From Emcibacter sp. (GTDB lineage: Bacteria; Pseudomonadota; Alphaproteobacteria; Sphingomonadales; Emcibacteraceae), in contig JAJFIP010000174.1 of the NCBI GenBank assembly GCA_021774875.1, positions 1-46,292 of the forward strand: a stretch of DNA of 46,292 bases, given 5' to 3'. The notes under the pieces are model-generated. The model was not told where the DNA came from, did no database searches, and saw nothing but the letters and a program-made list of their open reading frames with translations. Positions 1 through 12,229 of this stretch are shown here, one piece after another. The translations under genes and the position numbers were made by a program. Positions within the stretch are counted from its first letter, which is position 1; each line of letters opens with the position of its first letter.

Positions 1-3000
1 CGATACGAGTGTCACCTGACAGGCCATCGATCATGGCATAGTTTACTTCATGAACAGAACCAGATGGCTGGCTGAAAGTAATATGTGCATTGTTATCACT
101 ATCTACGGCTATATTTGGCCAGCCGCCCCATTGTGAGCCACTACTACCTGGGCCCACAGTCCGTGGGAGCACAACCGCGACGCCAGCCGCATCCAATTGA
201 GCATATATTATTGGCTTGGCCGCACTACTGCTTCTGGTACCTTCGCGCCAGACAAAATGAATATGTCCGCGACCATCAACCGCAAGGCGCGGATGCGATG
301 AACGATTCTCGTCAATTGTGGAGACTATTTTCTGTGCCACAGTCCTGAGCAGTTCGAGATTACCCAAACTGCCATCTCTGGGTATGCTGGCACCATAAGG
401 GTCAATCTGTACATAAGAAACATCATTATCCCGACGATACCAGACAAAATGCACCTTGTCGTCAGGCCCGACTGCGATTGCTGGTTGACGTAGCAAGTTA
501 CTGCCGTCAGTTGTCAGAACCGTATCATCAATCAGCGTCGTGCCATCAGGACTGAGCATTGTATAGATGATCTGATTTCCGAAATTACTGTTCCAGACGA
601 TATGTATATTACCCTGACTATCGACAGCTGGCATTGCCTGATCGGTCTGGATATTTATATTATTAACAAAGTGGAATATTTCGAAATCATCAGCAGCAAA
701 TAGTGGGTCCGTACCGTCAATATTCACTTCACTGCCATCAAAACGTCCACCACCGTCACTATCTGTATCCAGTGGATCAGTGCCATGGGTATTGACCTCA
801 TCACCATCGCTCAGACCGTCATTATCGCTGTCAGGATTGGTTGGGAAAGTAGCATGTATATTCACCTCGTCACCGTCACTCAGACCATCCGTGTCCGTAT
901 CCGCCACTCTGGGTAATGTACCCTGATTAAATTCTTCCAGGTTAGTCAAGCCATCCAGATCCTCATCAATAGCTGAATCATCCAGCAGCGGATCAAGTGT
1001 ATTGTTGACCTCGAACAGATCAGTCATTCCGTCGCCATCGGTATCGTTGCTAAGGGGATCGGTGCTGTGGACATTGACTTCATCACCATCGGAAAGACCA
1101 TCATTATCACTGTCCGTATCAAACGGGTCAGTACCGTTGGCAATTTCATCGCCGTCATTCAGGCCATCACCATCCGTATCAGGATTACGCAGATCCGTTC
1201 CCAGTGCAATTTCTTCAGCATTACTGAGACCGTCACTATCTGAGTCCGCCGCAGCATCGTCAGGATCAGCCGGATTAAGACCAAAGTTCAATTCAATATC
1301 GTCATTTAAACCATCGCCGTCAGAATCCAGTAGTAACGGATTTGTCACAACCGAAATAACACGTCTCATGACAACGGCTCTGTTTGATCCATCCTGATTA
1401 TCAGATTGCCAAATGAATACCAGCGAACCATCATTTAGCAACGCCACTTCTGGTTCTCTTTGGCCATTTAAAACCGTCTGGTTAATAATTCTTTCAGAGA
1501 AATGCGGAACTCCTGATGGACTGAAGTTGCGGGCAACAATCGCATCACTGGAACCATCCTGACCAAATGATTCCCAGACCACGTTGAAGCCATCATCCTT
1601 GCCACCGGTTACAAAAGCAATATCCTGATGACTGGACGTGAATTGGTTAACCTGTATGTCACCGGTTTTCGGCGAGCCATCCAGTTTAAATACCCGGGCG
1701 AAAACCCCATTGCTATTGCCATCCTGATTGCTCGAAGACCAGACAATCGCAAATCCATCCTTAACAGCGGTCACATATGAGTCAATCTGGGTACTCGAGA
1801 TGAAGGAATTGACAACGAACTCATCACCTAACTTGACACCAGTTGCATCGAACATCCGGGCAATGACGCCCCACCCATTTCCGTCCTGACCGAAGGAGGA
1901 CCAGCTGATGACAAATCCATCACCCACTGCTGCAATCGTTGGATTACTCTGAGTACTGCTGGTGAAATCATTCACTGGAATTTCACCACCAGCAGGCAGG
2001 CCATCACTGCCAAAGCGTTGCACTAATATACCTTGACCATTGGCATCAACGCCAGTCCATGCAATAGCAAAACCACCATCGGCCAGGGCCGTTATTACAG
2101 GCTGAAACTGGCCGCTACTCGTTGCCGTATTGACAATGAATTCACCACCGATCTTGGCTCCCGCCTCACTATAGATCTGTGCAATGACAGCATCCCCGCT
2201 TCCATCCTGTTGATTAGAAGCCCAGGTCACCACAAAACGTCCATCCAGTAAAGTAGCCACCGCCGGATCGCGCTGGTTAAAGAGCAAGGTGCTGTTGACA
2301 ACAAATTCAGCCGTAACCGGTACCATGTTGGCATCAAACAGGCGTCCGATTATCTCGTCAGTGAAATTCGCTGCCTGATTTGCACTCTCCCACACAGCAA
2401 CGAAATTACCATTGTTCAGAGCAGAAATAGCAGCCCTTTCCTGTGTATCATTTGTCGTGGAGTTGGCAATAACCTCATCGAAAGGTGATGGCACATAAAT
2501 CAAGCCAAGGGCTTCTGAACCATCGCTCAGGCCATCGCCGTCTGAATCTACATTCAGCGGATCGGTCCCGCCATCTACTTCATCACCATCATCTATACTG
2601 TCGCCATCTGAATCCGTATCACCCGCCTTGGTGCCAAGCGCAAATTCTTCGCCGTTGGTCAGGCCATCGCCATCAAGGTCACCATCGGTATCATCAGCAA
2701 GTGGATCAAGGCCATTACGAACTTCAAAACCATCGGGCATGCCGTCACCATCCGTATCAGGATTAAACGGATCAGTACCATGAAGAAGCTCGTCATCATT
2801 ACTGAGCCCGTCATCGTCTTCATCGCCGATGACAAAAGCCAGACCGGACATGCGGCGGTTACCCATACTGCCAAGGTCGGTAATCAAACCAGTGGTCCGA
2901 TCAACCCTTGCCAACCTGTTATCAACGCTACTACTTGCAATGATACTGATAAAGATATTGCCTTCATCATCAATTCCTAGCCCGGGAACTGTCCGTCGTG

Positions 3001-6000
3001 CCGGACCACCTGAGAGAACCAATGTGCTATTTGTCGCCAATGTTAGCGGATTAAGGAAGTATAATGTACCATTCCTGCCCATGGCCACCACTTGATCAGT
3101 CGTTTTATCAAATGCAAGGTCGGTAATGACCTGTGAAGCAACAGTTACATCACTGGATGCCGCACCCGTAGCCGGATTGACAATCAATACACGTCCACTT
3201 GACCAGACGGACAAATACATTGTGCCGTCAATGCCATGTGCCATACCTTCTACGCCACTCACTGTTCTAATGGTACTTGAAATATTCACAGGTACCGCTA
3301 AGGGTTGGCCAGTATTAATATCAAGCTCTACAATCTGACGATTTCTGACAGCACCGCCATGAGTTGCCCACAATTTGTTTGTGGTTCTGTCAAAACTAAG
3401 ATCACTAAATCCGTTGGGAATGGTGCCTGAAGGTGCCGTGCCGATAAGTGTGGTTTCAACTACACCACTAACGATAACCTCAGGATTAATTTCAAACAAA
3501 CTGCGTTGATCAAGGGCATTATGGGTTGTGGTACCCATCAGACGCGTACCTACCGGAACATCATCGGACGGATCAAGCGGATCATCACCTATGGCAACCT
3601 CATCACCATCGTTACGACCGCCTTCATCCGTATCAGGGTTAAGGGGGTCAGTTCCGTGAGTATTGACCTCATCACCATCGCTCAGGCCATCATTATCGCT
3701 GTCTGGATTAGTCGGATCTGTTGTATGGGTATTGACTTCCGGACCGTCTTCAAGGCCATCACCATCTGTATCCACATTATTGATGTCGGTTCCATTGGCA
3801 AATTCTTCCGCATTGGTCAGACCATCACCATCGGTATCGACAACACCATCGGCAGGATCAAGCGGATCAAGACCACTACTGACCTCAACACTATCGGAAA
3901 TACTATCGCCATCACTATCCGCATTTGTCGGATCAGTGCCATGGGTATCTACTTCAGCACCATCCAACAGGCCATCATCATCACTGTCATTATCCAGGAA
4001 GTCCGTACCTTGCTCAAATTCTCGGGTGTTGCTGAGGCCATCGCCATCGGTATCGACACTACCATCAGATGGGTCAAGCGGATTAAGGCCGTTAGCCACT
4101 TCTGCCCCATCCGGAACCAGATCGCCGTCCGTATCGGCCAATGTGGGATCTGTACCGCGAACATTTACTTCATTACCATCACTCAGGCCATCGCCATCTG
4201 TATCGGAATTGGCAGGATCGGTACCCAGAGCCTCCTCTTCAATATCTGTCAGACCATCTATATCACCATCATACGTATAAGGAATGGCATTGGATTGGGA
4301 ATTCGGTGTCAGAATTTCAACCTTAATATCACCGCTACTGGCATTGAATGGCACAAGTACCCGGAGCTGGGTCTTGGTAGCACTGAATGGTGTCACGCTG
4401 ATGTCGTTAAACAGAACCCTGTTGTTAAATCTGTTCGCCGCATCAAAGAAACGTCCATTAATGAATAGCTGCTGATTTGGAATGAGTGCTGTCGTGTCAT
4501 TGATACTGAGAATTTCAGGCGAATTAATTGCCGGCAACAATGTGACATTCACCGGATCAGAAACTGCTTCATTATCACCAAAGTCACGCGCTGTGGCCGT
4601 GATCGCCACTGGCCTGCTCTGGGTCAGGTTTGCGAGATTAAACAGCGCACTGAACGGTTCACTGGTGTCTGTCAGAGTTTCATCAATGGTGCCATCATCA
4701 GACAATATCCTGAAATCAACTTCCTTGACGCCCTGATTATCTGTTGTATCTGCCGTCACAATGAGCGCATCTGCGCCAAACTGTATGACAGAAGGCAGAA
4801 CTTCAACCAGTTGGGCAACATCATCCACATCGGTAAAGACACCGCCTGTGGCATCTGAAAGTGCCTGTAGTGCTGCATTTTCTGCATCCACACCAACCGA
4901 AAAACTATTAATAATCACGCCACTGGCTACCGCACGATCTGTTTCAAATGTCGGAACAGCATCCGGGGTGCCGTCTGACATGAAGATCATAACCGGCGTT
5001 GCCCCTTGCCTGGAACGAGAAAGGATCAATTCGTCGGTAGCCCGGTCCATGGCATCATCAAAGTTGGTTGAACCAGATGGTCCGGCATTCAGAATATCCA
5101 CAAGGCCAGTCTCAATACTGGCAAAGTTAGTGCTCAGACCCCTGCGCAGGGTTCCAAAGCTGGAGAAACTGACCAGACCCACCTTGGTATCTTCTGAATT
5201 AAGTAGCGCCATTAGCGCACGGGCTGCGGCCACTTCTGCTTCAAGAATGGTATCTTGCTGTCCATCAGCATTACCATCACCGTCAACATCAACACCCTCG
5301 CCCAGCAATGCTGCCGTACTGCCAGAAGTATCGATAACAATCATCACATCACTGATACCAACGGAAATAGCTGTACTATCCTCTGGTGAGGTCAGAGTGA
5401 CCGTCGGTGGTATATCGTCATTGCGGCGAATGATGGAACGCGTGCTCAAAGTCCCGGTCTGCCCCAGAGTATCAATTGCCTGAGCACCCAGAACGACAGT
5501 ACTACCATCATCCCCGTTATCAATTACAGTGTCAAAGCTATAGGGTGATGTCGTATCACTTCCCACAACAACGCCATCAACCAAAAATTCTACTGATGCC
5601 ACCCCTTTATCATCCGTAGCCGTTGCTGTAAGTGTTACACCACTACCTTCCTGTAACTCAATGCCTGCCGCTGGTGCTGTCAACGTTGCCGTGGGCGGGA
5701 GATCATCAAGAACATTAACAATGATTGGATCGGATTCTGTACGCTGTCCGTTATTGTCAATGGCAACCATTTTATATTCAACTGTCGGTACAGTAAGATC
5801 GTCAAACAATTGAATATTGGTATTGAAGGTGAAGGGTGCCCCAAAATCCGTCCCTATAACACTATTGCCCCGCAGAAGCTGTACGCGCATACCCGTATTA
5901 TCATCTGTTACAGTTGCGGCAAAGTTTACATTGGTGCCTTCAAACTCATCCGCATTTGGTTGAGCCGTAACAGTTATAACAGGTGGTTCATCTGGTATAA

Positions 6001-9000
6001 CTGAGACCGTCACCGTTGCAGTTGTGCTGTTGCCAGCCGGATCAAAGGCGGTCGCTGTCAAAACCAGTGGTGTCGCTGCCCCCGCATCATCGGTATACTC
6101 CAAAGGAATGAAGAAGTTACCGTTATAAGACGGTACGGTATCAGTTCTGAATATTGTCCCGTTAGCGGCAAATTCAACTCTGGTAACTTTAAGATCATCG
6201 CTGGCCGTAGCCGAAATAAAGACATTGCGGCCTTCAAATACCTCGGTTCCTTCTGTAGGCTGGAGAATATTCACAACAGGCGGTTCGGCATCATTCAACA
6301 CTGTCAATTGAACAGCAGGAGCATCGGTTGTCTGGCCAATACTGTCTTTGGCAACAAATTTCACTTCGAGGGGGCTGTCCGCTTCAACCAAAGGCATTGT
6401 AATAAAGAAGCTTGAGACCCCCGCTCCACCACGGCTTTGAACCAGTTCCCCGTTTACAAAGACGTTTGTTTCAACAGAAACATCGTCTGACACCGTGGTG
6501 AAAAATGTCTGAACCGAACCTTCAATAACATCTGTTCCAGTTGATGGCCCCGACAGGATGGAAATTGTTGGCGGCAGATCAGGTATGATATTCAACACCT
6601 TATCGTCATCCGTAGTATTGCCCTTGGCATCAACGGCTCTCGCAGTAATTGTAAGTGGCGTTGGCCCACTATCAGCAAAATTCTCAGGGATTATAAATGT
6701 CGCCATAAACGGCGCCATACTATCTTCCGCAAATACCACACCTCCTGAAAGGAATTGTACTTTTCCAAGTGCCAGATCATCGGAAGCCGTCGCTGTGATG
6801 GCGACTGGGCGACCTTCTATAAATGTTTGTCCCGCTACGGGTGAAATAATATTTACTACCGGTGGCACATCATCCACATCAATACTAATTTCAACGGGCG
6901 CAGATACTGTCACATTTCCGGCTATGTCAAAGGCACGTGCTGTCATAGTGAAAGTTGGGGAAACGGAAGCATCATTTGGCGCGACTATACTGACTGTATA
7001 AGGTGCTGAGTTGTCGGTAACGACGGGCACACCATCTTGCAGAAATTCTACCTTTGTCACACCAAAGTCATCAGCAGCCGATGCGGCAACAATAATACTA
7101 TGCCCTTCAAACACGCTGCTCCCTGGTGATGGCGACGTTATACTGACAACTGGCGGCAGATCAACAGGTACGCTGACAGGCACAACAACTGTCTGAAAAT
7201 CCGTATTAATGGTACCCGAAACCTGACCGAAAGAGGCACTATTCAAAGGATTGCGCACAATAACCGTGAAGGCCCCTCCCGGAACCGTATTAACGGTACG
7301 CCTTCCAAGCCCGTCAGTGAAACCTACATTGACGAAATTTGGACTTAACAGGGGTCGGAGCATTTGAACCTGGGCACCAGAGACAGGCGTACCTGACCCT
7401 TCAACGCTAGCTTCTACCATAACCGAGCCCACAATAGTCAGATTTACATCCTGCACAGTTATATTATCCGTAGTAACCTCTACGTTATGAATCGTTGGTA
7501 TATTTGTCCGTGGTTCCAGTGCCCGGATAGAATGATTTCCAGCAGGCACATCAAGGAAACTATATTGCCCGCCAGTATCAGTTCTCGTGCTACGGTTAAA
7601 ACCATCCCCATCAAGGAAAACAAGGGTATTGACAACTGGCCCACCAAGACCGTTACGAACCGTACCTTGAACGCCACCAGTGGAAAGAATGACAATTTCA
7701 ACCTCGGCCACGCTGAAAGCCGGGTTTTCTTCATTCAGATTCAATACGACGACGGCTTCCCCACTTAAACCCGAGACTCCGCCAGGAACTGCCCGCACCG
7801 TGTAGGTAGCGAACCTTAATCCTTCATAGGAAAAACGCCCATCTGCGCCAATGTTTTTAGTAAGAGTAGTACCTAAACTACCCCCGGTCAGGAATACCTG
7901 ACCTGAACTGACCACTGAGCCGTCATGACGGCGCACTATTCCCGAGATTATCCCAAGATTAGTAAAGAGAATATCACGAACCGCGAATAACGGATCATCA
8001 TCACGCGGATCATCTACTATATCCACATCAAAACTGCCCAGTAGCGGCCCTGAATTAATGCCAGTTGCCGGGTGATTTGCATCCGCGGTAAAGTCTTCAA
8101 GGGGAATGGCAATGCTGCTGGTACTATTCCTCAGGACAGATGATAATGTATAACTGTTATCATTAGTCTGACCACGGGAAGCCACTGAATAGGTACGATT
8201 GTGGAAAAGGCTGTCGCTTTGCAGGCGCACTGTCGTCCTGCCAAAAGTATTGACAATATCACCTGTTATCGTTCCAGTTACAGGCGGCAAGGGATCAAGA
8301 GTGCTGGCAGAAGGCACAGCAAAATTTATGATCTGCGTTTTTTCATCTTCACTCAGGCCTTCAAGTGCTTCAGGCGGCAATTGCACCAGACGGGCCGCAG
8401 TAGCTTGTACAGAGTCCCTAGAGGTCTGCTGACTGACAAAATGCATCAGTATGATTGTTTCACCGGGCTGAATCTCAATAACCTGCCAGAGCTGATTTAA
8501 ATTACCAATATTGTCAAAGGTGAAATCAGCTTGATCAGGCTGGTCTGCACCCCCGGGGCCGCTGAATATATGCGCCACGGAAGGTAAATTATTGTCAAGG
8601 AACGGATCAAGATCTCTGGTGTCATCCAAGACTACCCAGTTATCTGAAGTGCTCAGGAATCCATCCCCGTTTGATGATGAAACAACCGCGGGTATTTCGG
8701 TTACAGAAGTGCCATTGCGGTTTACGGTTAACGTACGAATATAGCTTTTGAGTCGCACATTCACGCCCATCAAATCCGAACTGTTATTTGTCAGTATTTC
8801 CAGATAACGGGTAAAATAGCCATCATTGGGAACAAAGACTTTTCGTGAAACTACCAGATCACCACCTTCATTCTGAGACATCAGAATTTCACGGCCATCC
8901 TGTTCGCTGGAGAAGTTCTCTCCTAAAAAGTTCTCTTCACCGGCCCCCTCATTAATCAGCAGGTTAGCTGCACCGATACGTCCGCCGCCATCACCCAGAA

Positions 9001-12000
9001 ATACTGTTCGCTGACCCTGTCTTTGTGTGCCATCTGCGTATACCGAGCTATTGAATCCATTGGCATCGTAGAGTCCTGAAATGCGTGGCATGGCTGCGTT
9101 AGTAGTGGTTGGTGGCGGTGGTGGAATGAAATTAACTTTCATAACCAGGTCGCCAACATCCTTCACCACACCATTGCCGCTAAAGCTGTCTGTCCGGGAA
9201 AGTGCCCCAGTCCCAGCAGTGGCGACCAACCTGAAAGTACCCTCGATCACATTTCGCAAAGCAAAGGTACCATCAGAGAGTGTTTTTGTTACCCGATTAG
9301 GAAATCCGGACCTAGAGGGATTAAAGGTCACTGGCACACCAGCCCCGATCGGTGTAATACCATCCACATTAAGTATCCGGCCAATGACATCGCCACGGCC
9401 TTTCAGGATGATATTCTGCACCACTTCCTCATCATGGCTTGATATGATTATATTACCAACGCTGCCATGAAATCCACCTGTGGACTCATGAGCAGAGAGT
9501 GTATATGGACTACGGGCTATGGGCAGCATGTCAAAGCGGAAACGCCCGTCTGCCGCTGTCGTCACTGACAGGTTAAAGGGTGTCAATGTAACTTTAATAT
9601 TGGCCGCTGGCGTCACCCCGTCAAACAGAAATACTGTCCCGGTAATATCTCCCGCAGGCTCCAGTGAAACTTTCACATTAACAGTTTCATCTACGGCCAC
9701 ATTCGAGCCAATCTGTCCGCCAAGCCGATCCACCGGATCCATAGCAGTAATAGTGAAGGAGCCAGCAAGTACATTTACGAATGTGACGCTTCCGTCCACA
9801 CCAGTAATGCCTGTCTTGACCGAGTTAAATCCAGTCTGGCTACTCACGTCTACCTGTGCATTGGGAACAATATTGCCATTGGCATCCAGAACCGTAACAA
9901 TCACGGTTCCAAGGCCATTAAGCACCACATCCTTGGTGACAACAGTATCTGAAACATCTAACACGACATTTTCTTGGCCTCTGTCACCATTGGAAGTTCG
10001 TGTTACAACCACCTGATAATTGCCAAGAGGAAGATTTTCCACGCTGTAGACACCTAGAGAATTTGTGCTTATATCAGCCGAAAGTCTTCCACCCCTGAAT
10101 ATTTGAACGCGGGCGCCCGCAACTGTTGTCTCTTCGTCATTTTCAAAAATCGTTCCCGTAAGATCTGCTGCCGGATTGAGGATCAGGTTGCTTGTCCTGA
10201 CATCACCTTCAAAATTAATATTGCCAATATTAGAAGCTGCGAGCTTGCTGCCTGGAAGCGTAGCACGCAGGCTGTAAGGACCAATAAATACCCCTTCAAA
10301 GCGGAAAAATCCGTTGACCCCGCTTACTAATGTCTGGCTACCACCAAAAACACTTTGCCCAAACAGGGTAACATCCGCACCCTCTACTTCCGCCCCTGCG
10401 GAAGTGAATACCTGGCCTTCAACTGTCCCCCGGCCAAGATAGAATATATCAGCCGTGACAACCTGACCAGTGGCCGTGATAGTTTCCATGTTACGGCCAC
10501 GGTTACCATCTCCATCAGAAGCATTAACTGTATGTTTTCCAAGACGAATGAAATCAAAACTATATCTGCCGCGTGCATCGGTTTCTACTGCCGAATTGCT
10601 GCCCGGACCCGAAATCGAAACTGTAACCCCGGCTCCAACCTGGGTAATGCCATCTCGGCCAATAACCGTACCAACAATTTTTCCAAGCGGCTCCAGAGTA
10701 GAATTCAGAATAAGGGAACCATCCACAGGCATCGTCCCGCGGGCAACTCCACGAAGATTGGTATCCGGGTCACGCACCTGAATTTCAACGGCACCGGACT
10801 GAAGCTGAGTGGCTTCATACTGACCCAAAGCATCTGTCGCCACCATTCTCTCTTCGCCAAGAGAAATTATTGTGACCTGGGCACCCTCTACCGCCGTTCC
10901 ACCAGGCAGACGCACAACACCGGTAATAATGCCCGTAACCTTTTTCACATTTATGGTGCCCACATCCGTAATCCCGGCAACACCACCAGTAGTGGGAACC
11001 GGAGGAAATGACCCAGACTGGCCATCAAAAATTACGTCATCAACAATGACTCGTACTGCAGCGGTAATATCACCCCTGTCCGCTGGTACATTCAGAATGA
11101 TAAAGTCACCATTGACATCAGTTGTGCCCGTGAAACGCTGCAAAACGGTAGCTGCGGCACCCTCAACAGCTGTATTTTCACTGTCGAGAACCGTACCTAT
11201 TACCGTAGTTGTCTCATTGAAGATCAGCGGATCAAGACCCAGTTCAAGTTCAGTCTGATCGGGAATACCATCTCCATCACTGTCATCAAGGAGTGGGTCC
11301 GTCCCGAGCAGTAGTTCATCACCATCCGTCAGACGGTCACCGTCCGTGTCTGGATCAAGAGCATCTGTACCCCCGGATTGCTCATCGAGGTCATTTATGC
11401 CATCGCCATCGGTATCCGCATCAAGAAGATTGGTTCCAAGTTCAGATTCCTCTAAATTAGTCAGGCCATCGCCGTCCGCATCGTCATCGGCATCTGACGG
11501 GTCGTTAGGATCAAGCCCATTGGCAAGCTCAAACTCATCGGTCATACCGTCCCCGTCCGTGTCATTGGGGATCAGAACTTCAATCATGATGGTGGAAACA
11601 ATGGCGTTATTGACAGCGGTAATGATTGCCATACCGTTGCTTACGGCTGTCACAAGTCCATTAGGACTAATGGTCGCAATATTCGCGTTACTGGTCACAT
11701 AAACCGTATCTGTACTTGCTGGAGTCAGATCAAGCAGAAAACCATTAGGAGCCGTACCCCGTACAGTGAGCTGTACTGTCTCTCCGGGTGTGGTTAGAAA
11801 TGTGTTGTCAGCCAAAATTTCTATGGAAAGGGGAAGTGGTATGAGATTATTAAGATCAATGGAGCCGATGAACTGATCACCGTCAACGGCCATCGAGACA
11901 GCTTCGGAATAAAATATCTGCGGATCCCCGCTTCGGACCTTACAAACGATACGTACCCTCTGTAGTCCAGCCGCAGAAGGGACGTTTGACAGGGCAAAAG

Positions 12001-12196
12001 TTCCATCCGGATTGATTTGAATGGTCTGATTACCCAAAGACGCCGTACAATTCTGGTTAAGTTCCTGTGCAGAAGATGTCATTACCATAGAAGTCCAGAT
12101 CAGACCGGACAATATTCCCAGCATGATTCTCGAAAACAAAGAATACTTCCTGTTTTCAGACTTTGAAGTCATTTCCTTCGCATATTTCCACTTCAT
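1..12196 (-). CDS. Giant multidomain exported surface protein (partial, C-terminus beyond window)
   Basis: An open frame starts at ATG 12196 and is still open at base 1, giving at least 4065 residues. The reading phase was checked at 12196, 5332, 832 and 34. A signal peptide ends near the SSA-QE site (about residues 30-45). Approximate domain order by residue: Big_2-like Ig 133-209; thrombospondin type-3 (TSP3) calcium repeats 209-322; eight carboxypeptidase-regulatory-like repeats 324-1041; an unrecognised domain 1043-1303; three more such repeats to about 1670; Ig-like repeats 1678-2540 with a von Willebrand A domain at about 2283-2473; IPT/TIG 2556-2641; TSP3 2643-2884; an SMP-30/NHL-like propeller 2884-3123; TSP3 3123-3231; seven QDG repeats 3240-3604; TSP3 3619-3833; a second HIVW-repeat propeller to the edge. 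The architecture indicates a very long calcium-rigidified surface or secreted adhesin-like protein. The role is inferred; ATG 12172 is an alternative start. Confidence 0.9.
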   Translation of the reverse strand, partial: MKWKYAKEMTSKSENRKYSLFSRIMLGILSGLIWTSMVMTSSAQELNQNCTASLGNQTIQINPDGTFALSNVPSAAGLQRVRIVCKVRSGDPQIFYSEAVSMAVDGDQFIGSIDLNNLIPLPLSIEILADNTFLTTPGETVQLTVRGTAPNGFLLDLTPASTDTVYVTSNANIATISPNGLVTAVSNGMAIITAVNNAIVSTIMIEVLIPNDTDGDGMTDEFELANGLDPNDPSDADDDADGDGLTNLEESELGTNLLDADTDGDGINDLDEQSGGTDALDPDTDGDRLTDGDELLLGTDPLLDDSDGDGIPDQTELELGLDPLIFNETTTVIGTVLDSENTAVEGAAATVLQRFTGTTDVNGDFIILNVPADRGDITAAVRVIVDDVIFDGQSGSFPPVPTTGGVAGITDVGTINVKKVTGIITGVVRLPGGTAVEGAQVTIISLGEERMVATDALGQYEATQLQSGAVEIQVRDPDTNLRGVARGTMPVDGSLILNSTLEPLGKIVGTVIGRDGITQVGAGVTVSISGPGSNSAVETDARGRYSFDFIRLGKHTVNASDGDGNRGRNMETITATGQVVTADIFYLGRGTVEGQVFTSAGAEVEGADVTLFGQSVFGGSQTLVSGVNGFFRFEGVFIGPYSLRATLPGSKLAASNIGNINFEGDVRTSNLILNPAADLTGTIFENDEETTVAGARVQIFRGGRLSADISTNSLGVYSVENLPLGNYQVVVTRTSNGDRGQENVVLDVSDTVVTKDVVLNGLGTVIVTVLDANGNIVPNAQVDVSSQTGFNSVKTGITGVDGSVTFVNVLAGSFTITAMDPVDRLGGQIGSNVAVDETVNVKVSLEPAGDITGTVFLFDGVTPAANIKVTLTPFNLSVTTAADGRFRFDMLPIARSPYTLSAHESTGGFHGSVGNIIISSHDEEVVQNIILKGRGDVIGRILNVDGITPIGAGVPVTFNPSRSGFPNRVTKTLSDGTFALRNVIEGTFRLVATAGTGALSRTDSFSGNGVVKDVGDLVMKVNFIPPPPPTTTNAAMPRISGLYDANGFNSSVYADGTQRQGQRTVFLGDGGGRIGAANLLINEGAGEENFLGENFSSEQDGREILMSQNEGGDLVVSRKVFVPNDGYFTRYLEILTNNSSDLMGVNVRLKSYIRTLTVNRNGTSVTEIPAVVSSSNGDGFLSTSDNWVVLDDTRDLDPFLDNNLPSVAHIFSGPGGADQPDQADFTFDNIGNLNQLWQVIEIQPGETIILMHFVSQQTSRDSVQATAARLVQLPPEALEGLSEDEKTQIINFAVPSASTLDPLPPVTGTITGDIVNTFGRTTVRLQSDSLFHNRTYSVASRGQTNDNSYTLSSVLRNSTSSIAIPLEDFTADANHPATGINSGPLLGSFDVDIVDDPRDDDPLFAVRDILFTNLGIISGIVRRHDGSVVSSGQVFLTGGSLGTTLTKNIGADGRFSYEGLRFATYTVRAVPGGVSGLSGEAVVVLNLNEENPAFSVAEVEIVILSTGGVQGTVRNGLGGPVVNTLVFLDGDGFNRSTRTDTGGQYSFLDVPAGNHSIRALEPRTNIPTIHNVEVTTDNITVQDVNLTIVGSVMVEASVEGSGTPVSGAQVQMLRPLLSPNFVNVGFTDGLGRRTVNTVPGGAFTVIVRNPLNSASFGQVSGTINTDFQTVVVPVSVPVDLPPVVSITSPSPGSSVFEGHSIIVAASAADDFGVTKVEFLQDGVPVVTDNSAPYTVSIVAPNDASVSPTFTMTARAFDIAGNVTVSAPVEISIDVDDVPPVVNIISPVAGQTFIEGRPVAITATASDDLALGKVQFLSGGVVFAEDSMAPFMATFIIPENFADSGPTPLTITARAVDAKGNTTDDDKVLNIIPDLPPTISILSGPSTGTDVIEGSVQTFFTTVSDDVSVETNVFVNGELVQSRGGAGVSSFFITMPLVEADSPLEVKFVAKDSIGQTTDAPAVQLTVLNDAEPPVVNILQPTEGTEVFEGRNVFISATASDDLKVTRVEFAANGTIFRTDTVPSYNGNFFIPLEYTDDAGAATPLVLTATAFDPAGNSTTATVTVSVIPDEPPVITVTAQPNADEFEGTNVNFAATVTDDNTGMRVQLLRGNSVIGTDFGAPFTFNTNIQLFDDLTVPTVEYKMVAIDNNGQRTESDPIIVNVLDDLPPTATLTAPAAGIELQEGSGVTLTATATDDKGVASVEFLVDGVVVGSDTTSPYSFDTVIDNGDDGSTVVLGAQAIDTLGQTGTLSTRSIIRRNDDIPPTVTLTSPEDSTAISVGISDVMIVIDTSGSTAALLGEGVDVDGDGNADGQQDTILEAEVAAARALMALLNSEDTKVGLVSFSSFGTLRRGLSTNFASIETGLVDILNAGPSGSTNFDDAMDRATDELILSRSRQGATPVMIFMSDGTPDAVPTFETDRAVASGVIINSFSVGVDAENAALQALSDATGGVFTDVDDVAQLVEVLPSVIQFGADALIVTADTTDNQGVKEVDFRILSDDGTIDETLTDTSEPFSALFNLANLTQSRPVAITATARDFGDNEAVSDPVNVTLLPAINSPEILSINDTTALIPNQQLFINGRFFDAANRFNNRVLFNDISVTPFSATKTQLRVLVPFNASSGDIKVEILTPNSQSNAIPYTYDGDIDGLTDIEEEALGTDPANSDTDGDGLSDGNEVNVRGTDPTLADTDGDLVPDGAEVANGLNPLDPSDGSVDTDGDGLSNTREFEQGTDFLDNDSDDDGLLDGAEVDTHGTDPTNADSDGDSISDSVEVSSGLDPLDPADGVVDTDGDGLTNAEEFANGTDINNVDTDGDGLEDGPEVNTHTTDPTNPDSDNDGLSDGDEVNTHGTDPLNPDTDEGGRNDGDEVAIGDDPLDPSDDVPVGTRLMGTTTHNALDQRSLFEINPEVIVSGVVETTLIGTAPSGTIPNGFSDLSFDRTTNKLWATHGGAVRNRQIVELDINTGQPLAVPVNISSTIRTVSGVEGMAHGIDGTMYLSVWSSGRVLIVNPATGAASSDVTVASQVITDLAFDKTTDQVVAMGRNGTLYFLNPLTLATNSTLVLSGGPARRTVPGLGIDDEGNIFISIIASSSVDNRLARVDRTTGLITDLGSMGNRRMSGLAFVIGDEDDDGLSNDDELLHGTDPFNPDTDGDGMPDGFEVRNGLDPLADDTDGDLDGDGLTNGEEFALGTKAGDTDSDGDSIDDGDEVDGGTDPLNVDSDGDGLSDGSEALGLIYVPSPFDEVIANSTTNDTQERAAISALNNGNFVAVWESANQAANFTDEIIGRLFDANMVPVTAEFVVNSTLLFNQRDPAVATLLDGRFVVTWASNQQDGSGDAVIAQIYSEAGAKIGGEFIVNTATSSGQFQPVITALADGGFAIAWTGVDANGQGILVQRFGSDGLPAGGEIPVNDFTSSTQSNPTIAAVGDGFVISWSSFGQDGNGWGVIARMFDATGVKLGDEFVVNSFISSTQIDSYVTAVKDGFAIVWSSSNQDGNSNGVFARVFKLDGSPKTGDIQVNQFTSSHQDIAFVTGGKDDGFNVVWESFGQDGSSDAIVARNFSPSGVPHFSERIINQTVLNGQREPEVALLNDGSLVFIWQSDNQDGSNRAVVMRRVISVVTNPLLLDSDGDGLNDDIELNFGLNPADPDDAAADSDSDGLSNAEEIALGTDLRNPDTDGDGLNDGDEIANGTDPFDTDSDNDGLSDGDEVNVHSTDPLSNDTDGDGMTDLFEVNNTLDPLLDDSAIDEDLDGLTNLEEFNQGTLPRVADTDTDGLSDGDEVNIHATFPTNPDSDNDGLSDGDEVNTHGTDPLDTDSDGGGRFDGSEVNIDGTDPLFAADDFEIFHFVNNINIQTDQAMPAVDSQGNIHIVWNSNFGNQIIYTMLSPDGTTLIDDTVLTTDGSNLLRQPAIAVGPDDKVHFVWYRRDNDVSYVQIDPYGASIPRDGSLGNLELLRTVAQKIVSTIDENRSSHPRLAVDGRGHIHFVWREGTRSSSAAKPIIYAQLDAAGVAVVLPRTVGPGSSGSQWGGWPNIAVDSDNNAHITFSQPSGSVHEVNYAMIDGLSGDTRI
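705..1335 (-). repeat. TSP3-type calcium repeat block 4
   Basis: About eight acidic DxDxDG(L/M)xDxxE repeats follow the QDG repeats. They lead into a second region with recurring (H/I)-(I/F)-V-W strands that runs off the left edge of the window. Confidence 0.8.
1350..2470 (-). repeat. Seven QDG repeats (probable seven-bladed propeller)
   Basis: Seven consecutive repeats of about 52-56 residues have the pattern N-x-x-x-x-x-x-Q-x-x-P-x-(I/V)-x-x-L-x-D-G-x-F-(V/A)-(V/I)-x-W-x-S-x-x-Q-D-G-x-x-x-x-(V/I)-x-(A/G)-(Q/R)-x-F. This repeat is common in very large bacterial surface and RTX-type proteins. Seven copies fit one beta-propeller, which is an inference. Confidence 0.7.
2505..2830 (-). repeat. 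TSP3-type calcium repeat block 3
   Basis: Acidic DxDxDG repeats separate the SMP-30/NHL-like propeller (about 3545-2830) from the QDG repeats. Same motif as the other blocks. Confidence 0.8.
3560..4275 (-). repeat. TSP3-type calcium repeat block 2
   Basis: Repeats of the [12 protein letters not shown](V/F) type follow directly after an IPT/TIG-like domain (about 4530-4275). Several units carry the N-T-H-G-T-D-P spacer. This is the second of four such blocks in the protein. Confidence 0.8.
4780..5350 (-). other. von Willebrand factor A domain inside the giant protein
   Basis: The encoded segment begins [13 protein letters not shown], the first strand and DxSxS part of a metal-ion-dependent adhesion site (aspartate codon at 5332). 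It continues through VGLVSFSS, a GSTNFDDA threonine motif and IFMSDGTPD, the second MIDAS aspartate. An extra DxDxDGxxDxxxD calcium-type loop (about 5252-5290) sits between the first strand and first helix. vWA domains bind protein ligands through a metal. Confidence 0.85.
5395..7165 (-). repeat. Ig-like repeats (PPxVxI...P type)
   Basis: Six complete repeats each begin with PPxVxIxSP followed by a (F/I)EG motif, a D-D-x-G-V-x-x-V-(E/Q)-F strand and an A-x-D-x-x-G-N end. They resemble bacterial Ig/cadherin-like stalk domains. A seventh copy starts at about 5400 and is interrupted by the vWA domain. Confidence 0.7.
7185..11219 (-). repeat. Carboxypeptidase-regulatory-like / CNA-B-like repeat array
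   Basis: Eight repeats of about 75-90 residues (roughly 11225-9075) and three more (roughly 7985-7185) share a G-x-V-x-x-x-x-G beginning, an A-x-V-x-(V/L) strand and a T-D-x-x-G-x-(Y/F)-x-F turn. The pattern is typical of beta-sandwich CarboxypepD_reg or CNA-B stalk domains. A differently built region of about 260 residues (9070-8290) sits between the two groups and matches no family I recognise. Confidence 0.7.
11220..11575 (-). repeat. TSP3-type calcium repeat block 1
   Basis: Tandem copies of the D-x-D-x-D-G-x-x-D-x-x-E loop spaced by G-x-(D/N)-P segments are encoded here. This is the thrombospondin type-3 repeat, which wraps calcium ions. It joins the N-terminal Ig-like domain to the carboxypeptidase-regulatory-like repeats. 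Confidence 0.8.
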
Positions 12197-12229
12197 GACA
12201 TATCAACCATTCTTGCTATTAAATAGCAC

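Noticed and set aside
705-4275. Regularly spaced short DNA repeats that could suggest a CRISPR array
   Set aside because: Spacing follows the TSP3 protein repeats, the units are in frame and imperfect, and no unique spacers or cas genes are present.
3506-4468. A 320-codon plus-strand open frame rich in Ile and Thr
   Set aside because: It is the antisense of TSP3 repeats of the giant protein. The repetitive GAT/GAC-rich coding keeps the opposite frame open; the translation has no domain or signal pattern.
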